Shown here piece by piece: positions 16,025 through 25,143 of a stretch of DNA of 64,000 nt; position 1 is the first letter of the stretch; the number at the start of each line of letters is the position of its first letter. The DNA comes from Caldimonas brevitalea (lineage in GTDB: Bacteria > Pseudomonadota > Gammaproteobacteria > Burkholderiales > Burkholderiaceae_C). The stretch covers positions 2,294,001 to 2,358,000 of the forward strand of contig NZ_CP011371.1 in assembly GCF_001017435.1 (NCBI RefSeq). Reading direction: 5' to 3'. The translations under genes and the position numbers were made by a program. The notes below the pieces were generated by a model. The model searched no databases. It worked only from the letters and a program-made list of their open reading frames with translations, and was not told the origin of the DNA.

Positions 16025-17368
16025 ATGGCATTGATTGAAGGTTTCCGCGTCCGCAACTACCGGGCCTTGCATGACATCACGCTGGGGAAGCTCTCAACCG
16101 ATCAGGAGGGAGACCCTCTGACCCCTTTCACGGTGGTCATTGGCAAGAACGGCGTCGGCAAGAGCACGCTGTTCGACGCCTTCGGCTTCGTCGCCGATTG
16201 CTTGAACACCGATGTGGAGACCGCCTGCGATGGCAAGCAGCGCGGTGGCTTCGAGCGCATGCGCTCGCTTGGCATCGACGAGCCGATCCAATTCGATATT
16301 TACTACCGCGAAGCCCCCGGCGAACGGCCCATTACGTACGAGTTGGCGATCAACGTGGACCGCACTGGACGGCCTTTCGTCGAGTCGGAGGTGCTGAAGC
16401 AGCGTCGCAAGGGCCAGAAGCACGGCCGACCCTACCCCTTCCTCCGTCTGCACCACGGCGTCGGCAAGGTGTGGGCGGGCGAGGAGGCCGTCGAGACGGA
16501 GAGCGGCGAGGAGGATCGGGCTCAGGAAGATGTGGAGCTGACAGACTTGCGCCAGTTGGGCATTGCCACGCTGGGCACCCTCAAAGAGCATCCGCGCATC
16601 AAGCGCTTTCGGGACTTCCTGAAGGGCTGGTACCTGTCCTACTTCCACCCGGACGCTGCCCGCAGCATCCAGCCGGCGGGCGTCCAGCGCCACTTGAACA
16701 TCCACGGCGACAACATCGGCAATGTCGTGCAGTACATGGAACGTGAGCACAGGGAGCGTTTCCAGGCCATCTTGGCCCGCATCGCGGCCAAGATTCCCGG
16801 CGTGAGAAGTATCAAGACGGATGTGACGCAGGACAAACGTGTGCTGCTGCAGTTCAACGACGGCGCGTTCTCCGACCCGTTTTACGCGTCGCAGATGTCC
16901 GACGGCACGTTGAAGATCTTCGCCTACCTGCTTCTGATGGAAGACCCCGATCCACCGCCCTTCATCTGCATAGAGGAGCCGGAGAACGGGCTGTACCACC
17001 GCCTGCTGGACTCCCTGGCGAACGAATTGCGCGCCCATGCGACCGGCAAGAAGAATGCGCCGCAGATCTTCGTGACCACGCACCAGCCCTACTTCGTGGA
17101 CGCTCTGTCGCCAAAGGAAGTCTGGATACTGGAAAAGGGTGCCGACGGCTTTTCAGCCATCCGCCGAGCCTCCGACATCGAACTGGTGCGCAATCTCGTG
17201 GATGAGGGGCTTCCCCTGGGGGCCTCTGGTATAGCAACTACCTGGATGCGAGGTAGGCATGCACATCGAGGTACTGGTGGAGGACAGTTCCGGGGCCAAG
17301 TTGATCGAGACGCTGTTGCCCGCCGTCATCGGGGCACAAGGCGAGCCGCACACATGGCGCGTGCATGA
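16025..17368 (+). CDS. AAA family ATPase (AAA_21/AAA_15 type), frameshifted near the 3' end
   Basis: Soluble ABC/SMC-like ATPase. Seen: Walker A VIGKNGVGKSTLFDAFGFVADCL (residues 40-55), signature-like SQMSDGTLKIFAYLL, Walker B PPFICIEEPENGLYH and the switch His in TTHQPYFVDALSPK. The frame given runs 110 bp into the next gene with an unlikely Arg/His/Gly-rich tail. One base earlier in phase the sequence reads GLWYSNYLDAR-stop, the usual family ending, with the stop at 17254-17256, 2 bp before the next ATG. A G5 run at 17218-17222 therefore appears to have lost one G: either a true frameshift or a homopolymer sequencing error. The natural product would be 411 aa. It pairs with the following DUF4276 gene. 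Confidence 0.88.
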   Translation: MALIEGFRVRNYRALHDITLGKLSTDQEGDPLTPFTVVIGKNGVGKSTLFDAFGFVADCLNTDVETACDGKQRGGFERMRSLGIDEPIQFDIYYREAPGERPITYELAINVDRTGRPFVESEVLKQRRKGQKHGRPYPFLRLHHGVGKVWAGEEAVETESGEEDRAQEDVELTDLRQLGIATLGTLKEHPRIKRFRDFLKGWYLSYFHPDAARSIQPAGVQRHLNIHGDNIGNVVQYMEREHRERFQAILARIAAKIPGVRSIKTDVTQDKRVLLQFNDGAFSDPFYASQMSDGTLKIFAYLLLMEDPDPPPFICIEEPENGLYHRLLDSLANELRAHATGKKNAPQIFVTTHQPYFVDALSPKEVWILEKGADGFSAIRRASDIELVRNLVDEGLPLGASGIATTWMRGRHAHRGTGGGQFRGQVDRDAVARRHRGTRRAAHMARA

Positions 17369-17912
17369 CTACAAGGGCATTGGCCGGATTCCCCAAGGGC
17401 TGTCCAAGATGGAGGCACCGCTCAAGAAGACGTTGCTAGACCGTCTGCCGGCTATTCTTCGTGCGCATGGCAAGACGCATGGGATCGACGCGGTTGTAGT
17501 TGTTCTGGACAGTGATCGCCGCAACTGCCAGCAGTTCCTCGGTGAACTGCAGACGCTGCTGAACCAGTGCGACCCCGCACCACGAACGCTTTTTCGATTG
17601 GCGATAGAAGAGATGGAGGCTTGGTACTTGGGCGACAGGGAAGCACTTCTGGCAGCCTACCCTAGGGCCAAGAGGGACGTGCTGGCCCGCTATCAACAAG
17701 ACAGTGTCTGCGGCACATGGGAGTTGCTGGCCGATGCGGTCTATCCTGGCGGCCAGGCAGCCATTCGCAAGGCTGGTTGGCCGCTGCCGGGACAGATCAA
17801 GCACGAGTGGGCCGAGAAGATCGGCCCGCGCATGAGCGTCGAGGTCAATGCATCGCCCAGCTTCCATAAGTTCCGTGAGGGGCTGCGTCGTCTGATCGCC
17901 GAAGCAAGCTGA
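17259..17912 (+). CDS. DUF4276 family protein (TOPRIM-like), partner of the ATPase
   Basis: Protein of 217 aa. It begins MHIEVLVEDSSGAKLIETLLP and has VVVVLDSDRRNC at about 83-94 and EEMEAWYLGD at about 116-125. This acidic pattern (VEDxxG, DSD, EExEAW) is characteristic of DUF4276 and resembles the TOPRIM metal site of OLD-like and RloB-like nucleases. DUF4276 genes are commonly found immediately after AAA_21-type ATPases, and such pairs sit in defence islands; related ATPase-TOPRIM pairs include OLD, PARIS and RloAB-like systems. The anti-phage role here is inference. The start is 2 bp after the restored ATPase stop, implying tight coupling. Confidence 0.8.
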   Translation: MHIEVLVEDSSGAKLIETLLPAVIGAQGEPHTWRVHDYKGIGRIPQGLSKMEAPLKKTLLDRLPAILRAHGKTHGIDAVVVVLDSDRRNCQQFLGELQTLLNQCDPAPRTLFRLAIEEMEAWYLGDREALLAAYPRAKRDVLARYQQDSVCGTWELLADAVYPGGQAAIRKAGWPLPGQIKHEWAEKIGPRMSVEVNASPSFHKFREGLRRLIAEAS

Positions 17913-18058
17913 GTCATGGTGTTACGCATCGCCGAAGCACTCACCGTGAACTTCGGCTGCTGTGTGATGTGCACCGGGGCCCGTGCCCGCTTGCCGATCA
18001 CGGGTGTCAAGCTCGGTTCGGCGTTTCTGTAGAACATGCAGGACATCCGAAGGTCACC

Positions 18059-19495
18059 ATGATGTTCTTTACGCCACCCCGCGAACACTTTTTCCGCCCG
18101 CTCACCCATGACAACCGTGAGCTGTGCGCCGCCGTGCTGCGCTTGCTGCACGAGCGGGTGCACGGGGCCAACGCAGACTATGCGGAAGTGCTGACACGCG
18201 AGCTGGTGCTGGAGGTGATCCAGCGCGCGCTTGGCGATGCCGCGCTGCGCGCGCTGGCGTTCGGTGCAAGCCAGACGACGGTGCGAGCCGAAGACGAACG
18301 CACGTATGCCAGCGAACTGCTGCGCAAGCTCAAGGAGCATGGCTGGTTGGAGGATTACCGCGACCCCATCGACCTTAGGCCCACGCTCAAGCTCAGCCGC
18401 GCGGGCAAGGCCTTCAGCGAAACCTTCGCCAACCTGGACGATTCGCGCGCCAAGACCCGCCAGCGCAACATGCGCTCGGCGCGCAAGGCGCTGGCGGCCT
18501 TCATCGCCACGCGTGACGCGGACGAGCTGCTGGACGCGCACGAATTCGCCAGCCGTGTAGTGCAGGACCTACAGGACGACATCGAGTATTTCCGGCACCT
18601 GATCCAGAGTCTGACGCGCGAGGCGCTGGCGCAGAAAGTGGCCTGGAACGAGTTCAACGATTTCATAGAGAAGCGCTTTGCACGTGAATACGCGGTACGC
18701 CTGGTGGCCGATTCGGCCGAGCGCCATCGCGGCCAGATCAACGAGGCGCTGGAAGAAGTGCGTGCCCTGGATGGCAACCTGCGTGCACTGGCCGATGCTC
18801 ATCTGTTGCAGCGCGCGCCCTGGCTGGAGCAGCAGGTGCAGGGGCGCAGCCCCATGCTGTGGCTGGCCGACCGCATCGAGAGCATGGTGGAGGCCGCTTG
18901 TGGCCTGAAGCTACCGATGCTGCGCTCGGAGATGAACAACTACGTGCGCCGCTTCACCAGCCTGCTGCGCCAGGCGCTCTCGCTGGACTACGGCGCCGAG
19001 TCGCCCCTGGGCCGTACCGTGGCGTGGCTGAAGGAGCGGCCAACAGCGGAACATGACCTGCTGCTGGATGTACTGGCTCGCCGCCTCGCCGCCAGCGAGA
19101 TCCGCCTGCCCGGTGGCGTGCTCCGCTGGACGGTACGCGACCGTGAAGCCGCGGTGCCCGAGCAGACGCCGCTGGTGGTGGACAAGGCCAGCCGCCTGAA
19201 CGCGCTGCTGCGTCAGGCCGAAGCCGAAGCTTTCGCCTTCAGCGACCAGCAGGTGCTGCAAGGTCTGTTGCCGCACCTGTCGCAGGGGCCGATCACGCTG
19301 GCCTCACTGCCCGTCGCCACCGCCGAGGATGCCGTGCGCGTGCTGCATGCGGTGGGTGCGGTGCGTTCGACCGAGGGGCGTCGTCTGGTGCGGGCGCGTA
19401 AGACGACGGGTCAGGTGCGCACCCCGTACTTCCAGGCTGACGACTACGAATTGCGCCCCGAACCGTCGGATTCGGTCTCTGACAAGGCGGTCTGA
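18059..19495 (+). CDS. jetA: Wadjet anti-plasmid system protein JetA
   Basis: First gene of a complete Wadjet operon. JetA (478 aa) is the MukF-like kleisin of the Wadjet SMC complex. The N terminus MMFFTPPREHFFRPLTHDNRE is the family opening; it continues with winged-helix-like segments and several long helices (about 85-270). The middle section (LPMLRSEMNNYVRRFTSLL) and the winged-helix C terminus follow. ATG 18059 (or 18062) is chosen because a much longer open frame to 17969 has no family similarity and aagg lies just upstream. I did not assign the Wadjet type. The 146-bp gap before it may hold the operon promoter. Confidence 0.85.
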   Translation: MMFFTPPREHFFRPLTHDNRELCAAVLRLLHERVHGANADYAEVLTRELVLEVIQRALGDAALRALAFGASQTTVRAEDERTYASELLRKLKEHGWLEDYRDPIDLRPTLKLSRAGKAFSETFANLDDSRAKTRQRNMRSARKALAAFIATRDADELLDAHEFASRVVQDLQDDIEYFRHLIQSLTREALAQKVAWNEFNDFIEKRFAREYAVRLVADSAERHRGQINEALEEVRALDGNLRALADAHLLQRAPWLEQQVQGRSPMLWLADRIESMVEAACGLKLPMLRSEMNNYVRRFTSLLRQALSLDYGAESPLGRTVAWLKERPTAEHDLLLDVLARRLAASEIRLPGGVLRWTVRDREAAVPEQTPLVVDKASRLNALLRQAEAEAFAFSDQQVLQGLLPHLSQGPITLASLPVATAEDAVRVLHAVGAVRSTEGRRLVRARKTTGQVRTPYFQADDYELRPEPSDSVSDKAV

Positions 19496-19500
19496 ATACG

Positions 19501-20205
19501 ATGCTGCAATCCCTTGCCCAGTTTCTAGACCAGCGCCTGGCCACCGAGGGGACCGGCACCGTCAAGCCTGCGCGCTTTGCCGAGCTGGCGGGGCGCCTGC
19601 TGGCCAGCGGCGTGGTGTGGCGCGAGCAATCGCAGCCCGAGGCCGGGCTGTACGATGATGCCCTTCAATGCGAGCAATTGTTGCGCGAATGGTTTGCCTG
19701 TATCGGTTTCGTGCTGGTGCACGACAGCGACGCGCGCCTGCTGCGGCTGTATCCGCCGGGTGAAGGTGGTGGCGAGGACGAAGAAGACGGCGTGCGCCGG
19801 CTGCGCGCTCGTTTGTCGCGCGACTTCGTCGCCGCCGTGATCGCGCTGCGGTTTCTCTACACCGAGGCCCTCACCGGCCGCCGCCCCCTAGTGGACGAAC
19901 GACTGACGATCAGCTTGGAGGAGTTGTCGCAGGCCGTGGTATCGCTGCTGGCGCACAAGCTGCCCAACGCGGCCAGCGAGCGCCTGGCCTTGCTGCGAGA
20001 ACTGCGCAAACACCGCGTGCTGCATTTCGTCGAGGGTGACGATGCCGGCGACATGCAGATGGGTCTGGCCGTGCTGCGCCCGGTGATGAGCTTCGTCAGC
20101 GACGAGGCTATGGAAGAGGCCTTGCGGATGGTGGGCCGCAGGCTGGACAGCCGGGTGCCGCAGCCACCTGCCGGAGGGCCGCGGCACGAGGACCGCAGCA
20201 CATGA
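19501..20205 (+). CDS. jetB: Wadjet anti-plasmid system protein JetB (DUF4194, MukE-like)
   Basis: Protein of 234 aa corresponding to the DUF4194/JetB family, the MukE-like (KITE) subunit that bridges the kleisin and the SMC ATPase. Visible family features are CEQLLREWFACIGFVLVHD, LRLYPPG and RDFVAAVIALRFLYTEALTG, with winged-helix segments around 125-195. It starts 5 bp after jetA and overlaps jetC by 4 bp (ATGA), so it is translationally coupled with its ATPase. The C terminus is short and polar. Confidence 0.87.
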   Translation: MLQSLAQFLDQRLATEGTGTVKPARFAELAGRLLASGVVWREQSQPEAGLYDDALQCEQLLREWFACIGFVLVHDSDARLLRLYPPGEGGGEDEEDGVRRLRARLSRDFVAAVIALRFLYTEALTGRRPLVDERLTISLEELSQAVVSLLAHKLPNAASERLALLRELRKHRVLHFVEGDDAGDMQMGLAVLRPVMSFVSDEAMEEALRMVGRRLDSRVPQPPAGGPRHEDRST

Positions 20206-23200
20206 AGATCGGCAAGCTGCTGACCTGGCACTGGGGCTCGCTGGAGGATCGCGAGTGGCCGTTCGCCGATACCGTGCTGCTGACGGGCGAGTCGGGCTCT
20301 GGCAAGTCCACCCTGCTCGACGCCATCCAGACAGTGTTGACGGCCGCCCACCAGCACGTGGTGCAGTTCAACGTCGGCCAGGACGAATCCACGCAAAGCC
20401 GTCGCGGCGGCAAGGAGCCGCGCACGCTGGCAGCTTATGCGCTCGGGCAGCAGGCCGACGGTGTGTTCTTGCGCTCGCGCTCGACCAGCTACGCAGGCAT
20501 CGTGTTCGAGGCGTCCGAACAGTCCGCAGAGCAGTTGGAGCCCTTCACGGCGCTGGTCGCCGTGGAGGCTTTCGAGGATGGCCGGCGCGCGGTGCTGCAG
20601 GGCGCGCCGCAGTTCTTCATCGTGCGCCGCGCGCTTTCGCTCGATCATCTGGCCCGTCGTGCAGGGGAGGCGCTCGCCGCTTCGCCGCTGCCACTGAAGG
20701 AGCTGTACGTGCAACTGCAGCACCGGCTGCAGGTGGGCCGTGACAAGGCCGGCACTGTCGTGCAGCGCTTTCCGGACAAGGGAAGCTACCTGCAACACCT
20801 GTATGGCGCGCTGATGGGCAAGACAGCGGTGGGCGAGAGCGACGCCACGCGGGCGGCCAAGTCCATCGTCAAGGCCATGGCCTACAAGGAACTGGGCAAC
20901 GTCAACGACCTGGTGCGAGACGAGATCCTGGAGCCGCACGACTTCAGCCGGGACCTGGACAAGATGCGCGAGCTGATGCGTTCCATCGCCGGCCTCAAGG
21001 CCGAAGCCGAGCGCTTGGCATTGAATCTGGAGCGGCTGGAGACCGCTGCGGCCAGTGCCAACCAGGTGCTGGACGAGGCGCGGCGCTTTGTCACCACCAC
21101 CATCGCGCATGCGCTGCGCGCTCGCAGCGAAGCGCAGGACGAGCTGGCATCGGTGCAGCGCCAGATCGGCATTCAAGACAAGAAGCAGGCACAACTGCAA
21201 GAAAAGCTGGCCTCGCTCGAAGCGCAGGAAACCCAGTTGCGGGAGCAGCTGCGCCTGGTGGACAAGCGCCTGGACGACAGCGATGTGGCGCGCGAGAAGC
21301 AGGCGCTGGAGAACCAGATCAGGCTGCAGGCCGACCAGTTCCGCCTGCATTGGGGGCGTGTGCAGGAGGCCGCGCGCGGCATCGGCGGGATGGTGGCACA
21401 GCTTGGCCAGTTGCTGACGCTCGACCTGTCTGCCGTCCCCGCGCTGGCTGCTGCGGTCGAGGCCTTGCGCCCCGCCGCGCAGCAAGTGCTCAAACCCTGG
21501 CCGGCGATGGCGGGTGCCTACTCGCGCGATGCCGCGTTGGACGTGATGCTGCCCGCCTTCGAGCTGGAGGTGTTCGATGCCCAACTGGTCGCCTTGCGCC
21601 AGGGTATCCACGAGGGCGATGCCTCGGTGCAGGGCGCCGTGCTGCAGGCGCTGACCGACGTGGGCATGCGGCTGAACCAGTTGAGGGACGACGCCACGCA
21701 ACGTGATGCCGAACTGCGTCGGCTGCAGGCCGGCCGTGCGCAGGGGCCAAAGGATGCGCATGACGCGGTGGCGCTGATCGAGGGCGAACTCCCGTCGGCA
21801 AGACCACACCTGCTGGCGCAGTTGGTGGAGCCGCGTGCCGGCACGCGCTGGCAGAACGCCATCGAGGGTTACATGGGCGGCGACCGCTTCGCGATCATTG
21901 TCGAGGCCGGCATGGAGGCGCGTTGCGCGCGACTGGTGAAGCAGCACTACCCCGTGCGGTCGCCAAAGGTCGTGCAGGGCCGAAAGGCGATGGAGGACAC
22001 CGAAGGCCGTCAGCTCGAAGCTCGCGCCGTGCTGCACGAACTGCAGTGTCGGCACCCGGTGGCCAACGCCTTCCTGATGGCGCAGTATGGCCGGGTGCGC
22101 AAGGTGGACAGCGAAGAGGAACTGGCTCGCACCCCGCAGGGCCTGATGGAGCAAGGCCTGGGCAGCCGAGGCTATGGCATGTTCGCGTGCCGGGCGCCGG
22201 ACGGCGAATTGGCCTTTGGTGAAGCCGCCCGGCAGCGGCGGCGGCAGTGGTGCGAAGACGAACTGCAGAGGTTGGCCGGGGAAATCCGTGCGATGGAATC
22301 GTTGCGCCAGTCGCTGCAGATGATCACCCGCATGTTCAACGGTGCCGTGTTCACGCCGCTCACGCCTCTGCTGCTGGCGGTGCTGGAGAGCCAGGCCCAG
22401 CATGCGCACGCCGCGCAGGCGTTGAAGGCGCTGGACTTGTCCGCCATCGACGCCTTGCTGATCGAGCAGAAGGACTTGAAAGACCGCATCGAAGCCGTCC
22501 GCACGCACCACAGCGACGAAACGGAGCAGGTCGGGGCCACGAAGCAGGCCTTGAGCGGCTTGTACCGACGTGAGGCCGACCTGGAGATCCGCCTGCCCGA
22601 GCTGGACATCGCCTGCACCAACGCGACAGTCTGGGCCTCGCGCTTCGCCGACGCCGTCCCCACATTGGCCACGGAGCCGCAACTGCTGGCCGAGGCCGAG
22701 GCACTGGCGGCCGAAGCCGACACCAGCCTGGACGCGCTGCGCCACCGCGTGCTGAGTCTGCGCGAGAGCCTGCCGCGCACTTTGCGCGAACTGGCCCAGG
22801 GTGTGGGCGCCTACCTTTCCGGGGCGCGCGACGACAGCGAGCGCTTCGCCTGGACCGACCCACCGCGCAGCATCGACCGCCTGGAAGAACTGCTCCCCCT
22901 TGTCGAGCGCACCCGGGCTGCCGTGGCCGAGCAGGCACAACGCCAGCGCGCCATCGGCTTGGCCGACAACGCCCGCTTGCTGCGCGAGGCCGAAGCGCAG
23001 TTCAACCACGTCTTTACCAGCAGCTTCTGCTTCAAGGTGCGCGACGACGTCAAGCAAGGAGCGCTCACGCTGCAGCGACTCAATCGCCATCTGCAGGACA
23101 TCCGCTTCGGGCACGACAGCTTCAAGCTAGAGTGGGACTGGGTGCCGCGCTTGCAGAAGGTTCAGGAGTTTTTCGAGGCTGTCGAAGGTGCCGTCGAAGG

Positions 23201-23894
23201 GATGGAGCACGATCGCGGCTCGATTTTTTCCTCACCCCGCCTCACCGACGAGCAGCGCGCCACCGCCGAGGAGATCCGCCGCCTACTGCTGGCCAACGAC
23301 CAGGGCGCCAGCGAGCGTGCGCTGCGAGAGCTGGCGGACTACCGCAACTACCGGCGCTACGACATCGTGCGCAGCAGCCCAGTGGGCAGCACGCGGCTGT
23401 CCACCTGGGGCACAGGGTCAGGCGGTGAGCTTGAGACGCCTTTTTATGTGGTGCGCTCGGCCGTGCTGGCGCATGCCCTCGGGCACTTCGGCCGCGACCG
23501 GCGCGGGGCACCGGCCTTGCGCCTGATGCTCAGCGACGAGGCTTTCTCCAAGATGGATGAATCGCGCTCGCGCAGCGTGCTGCGCTTTCTGTCGCAGACG
23601 CTGGGGCTGCAACTGGTCGTGGCCATGCCCACCTCCAAGTCAGGGGCGGTCAAGCCCGAGTTTGACAAGGAGTTCACCTTCTCGAAGGTCATCGCCCACC
23701 GCGGCGGCCAGGAACTGTTTGTCAGCGAAGCGCAGGAAAAGACGCTGAACCGCCCGGCTCTGGCCCGCTTGTGGGACGCGCATGCCGAGCAGGCGCGCGA
23801 AGCCGCACGAGCGCGATGGCAGGTGGAACAGAATGCGCAACCCGGGCACGCCGTCAACCCGGTGCCGACATCTAGTGATGATCCCGCAGCCTGA
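20202..23894 (+). CDS. jetC: Wadjet SMC-like ATPase JetC
   Basis: MukB/SMC-type motor of Wadjet (1230 aa). Walker A is TGESGSGKSTLLDAIQT (about residues 29-45). It is followed by a long coiled-coil arm (about 235-420), a hinge region around 520-640, a returning coiled coil (about 680-990), and the C-terminal head with the ABC signature WGTGSGGELETPF and Walker B LRLMLSDEAFSKMDE (about 1104-1118). Wadjet complexes extrude DNA loops and recognise small circular plasmids for cleavage by JetD. All ATPase motifs look intact. Confidence 0.93.
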   Translation: MKIGKLLTWHWGSLEDREWPFADTVLLTGESGSGKSTLLDAIQTVLTAAHQHVVQFNVGQDESTQSRRGGKEPRTLAAYALGQQADGVFLRSRSTSYAGIVFEASEQSAEQLEPFTALVAVEAFEDGRRAVLQGAPQFFIVRRALSLDHLARRAGEALAASPLPLKELYVQLQHRLQVGRDKAGTVVQRFPDKGSYLQHLYGALMGKTAVGESDATRAAKSIVKAMAYKELGNVNDLVRDEILEPHDFSRDLDKMRELMRSIAGLKAEAERLALNLERLETAAASANQVLDEARRFVTTTIAHALRARSEAQDELASVQRQIGIQDKKQAQLQEKLASLEAQETQLREQLRLVDKRLDDSDVAREKQALENQIRLQADQFRLHWGRVQEAARGIGGMVAQLGQLLTLDLSAVPALAAAVEALRPAAQQVLKPWPAMAGAYSRDAALDVMLPAFELEVFDAQLVALRQGIHEGDASVQGAVLQALTDVGMRLNQLRDDATQRDAELRRLQAGRAQGPKDAHDAVALIEGELPSARPHLLAQLVEPRAGTRWQNAIEGYMGGDRFAIIVEAGMEARCARLVKQHYPVRSPKVVQGRKAMEDTEGRQLEARAVLHELQCRHPVANAFLMAQYGRVRKVDSEEELARTPQGLMEQGLGSRGYGMFACRAPDGELAFGEAARQRRRQWCEDELQRLAGEIRAMESLRQSLQMITRMFNGAVFTPLTPLLLAVLESQAQHAHAAQALKALDLSAIDALLIEQKDLKDRIEAVRTHHSDETEQVGATKQALSGLYRREADLEIRLPELDIACTNATVWASRFADAVPTLATEPQLLAEAEALAAEADTSLDALRHRVLSLRESLPRTLRELAQGVGAYLSGARDDSERFAWTDPPRSIDRLEELLPLVERTRAAVAEQAQRQRAIGLADNARLLREAEAQFNHVFTSSFCFKVRDDVKQGALTLQRLNRHLQDIRFGHDSFKLEWDWVPRLQKVQEFFEAVEGAVEGMEHDRGSIFSSPRLTDEQRATAEEIRRLLLANDQGASERALRELADYRNYRRYDIVRSSPVGSTRLSTWGTGSGGELETPFYVVRSAVLAHALGHFGRDRRGAPALRLMLSDEAFSKMDESRSRSVLRFLSQTLGLQLVVAMPTSKSGAVKPEFDKEFTFSKVIAHRGGQELFVSEAQEKTLNRPALARLWDAHAEQAREAARARWQVEQNAQPGHAVNPVPTSSDDPAA

Positions 23895-23903
23895 CCCTGC
23901 CCC

Positions 23904-25112
23904 GTGCCATCAGCGCCCCCACAGCATCCCTTCCTGCTCAGCCTGGCTCGGCGGTTACTCGCCAAGGCGGAACGCAGCACTGCCACGGGACCGGTTCGTT
24001 TGCCGCTCGACCGCAAGACTGCGCCCGAACTGTATGACGCTGCTGACGCGGACCAGATCGAGTTGCTGCGCATGCAACTGGACGACCTGCTCGGTACCGG
24101 CTGGATGGCATTGCAACTTGCGCCGCCGCGCGCCTTCGCGGGTTTCACCGATCGCAAGCCCCGGCTGGAGTTGTGCGACTTCGACGCGCTTGCAGCCTGG
24201 GCCGGCTACACGCCTCAAGCCCAGCGCTGGCAGCGGCAATGGCGAGAGCATCTGGCGGCGCACTGGGCCGCGCACCCGCACGCAGCCCCTGCCGACCCCG
24301 TGGCCGTGCTCGACTACCTGGCCCGCAACCCGCTGGCGCAGATGGAGGCCCTGCCGCTGGCCGATGCTACCTGCAGCCTCGTCACATTGACCGCGCTGTG
24401 CCGCTCGGGGCGTCGGATGGCGTTGCGTGAGGCCTCGGCGCAATCCTTCCAGGGCCGCTCCAAGCTGCTGGATCATCGTGAGGAACTGCTGCGCCTGCTC
24501 GGCGCAGCGTCCGGCCAGTTCTGCGAGTCGCCGATCCAGTTGCTGCTGGCCCCTCCCGCTCGGCCACATGCAGGTCCGGACGGCTTCGCGGACGTGTTGT
24601 TCATCGAAAACCTGGCTACGTTCGAGCACATGGCCGATGCACGCGCGCCCGACTGGGGCGGCAGCTTGTTGGTCTACGCCGCGGGTTTTCGTGGCAGTGC
24701 GCGGCGGCTGCGATCAACCGGCGGCTGCCGCCTTTACTTGCGGGCGCCCGCGTCCGTCGGTCATCTGCCGGTCATCGAATCCTGGCTGTTCGACACGCAA
24801 AGCGAGCACCACCAACTGCCTGTCCATTTTTTCGGGGATCTTGACCATGCCGGTATGCAGATCCTCGCCAGCCTGCGCGCCGTGTTTCCGCACGCCAGTG
24901 CCTGGCGACCGGGGTACGCAACGCTGGCACGCTTGCTGGCACAGGGCGGCGGCCACGCTCCGGGCTTGGCCGACAAGGCGCAGCAGGTCGACCCGGGTCA
25001 AACGGGCTGCGCTTATGCAGACGGTGAGCTGCTCCCCTTGCTGCGGGAGCAGGGGCGGGTCATTGACCAGGAGGCTTTCGATCCGGAGCGCATCGACGGA
25101 GACAGCGCATGA
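23904..25112 (+). CDS. jetD: Wadjet nuclease subunit JetD (DUF3322/DUF2220)
   Basis: Topoisomerase VI A/Spo11-like nuclease of Wadjet (402 aa) that cuts captured circular DNA. The N-terminal half corresponds to DUF3322 and the C-terminal half to DUF2220. The TOPRIM-type acidic site is visible as VHFFGDLDHAGMQIL (about 307-321), followed by a late GRVIDQEAF that supplies the expected acidic residue. It starts with GTG 23904, 9 bp after jetC; no ATG fits better. The terminal residues ERIDGDSA are followed 31 bp later by a convergent gene. Confidence 0.88.
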   Translation: MPSAPPQHPFLLSLARRLLAKAERSTATGPVRLPLDRKTAPELYDAADADQIELLRMQLDDLLGTGWMALQLAPPRAFAGFTDRKPRLELCDFDALAAWAGYTPQAQRWQRQWREHLAAHWAAHPHAAPADPVAVLDYLARNPLAQMEALPLADATCSLVTLTALCRSGRRMALREASAQSFQGRSKLLDHREELLRLLGAASGQFCESPIQLLLAPPARPHAGPDGFADVLFIENLATFEHMADARAPDWGGSLLVYAAGFRGSARRLRSTGGCRLYLRAPASVGHLPVIESWLFDTQSEHHQLPVHFFGDLDHAGMQILASLRAVFPHASAWRPGYATLARLLAQGGGHAPGLADKAQQVDPGQTGCAYADGELLPLLREQGRVIDQEAFDPERIDGDSA

Positions 25113-25143
25113 CGAACGGACCGGGGACGACCGAGCAGGCGGG

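Noticed and set aside
17256..17368. C-terminal extension of the ATPase beyond its expected stop
   Set aside because: Composition (Arg/His/Gly) and overlap with the DUF4276 gene show it is an out-of-frame translation after a one-base shift, not a domain.
19857..23114. Minus-strand open frame of 1085 codons opposite jetC
   Set aside because: It is a mirror of jetB/jetC produced by high GC codon use; it has no family motif, while the plus strand has all SMC motifs.
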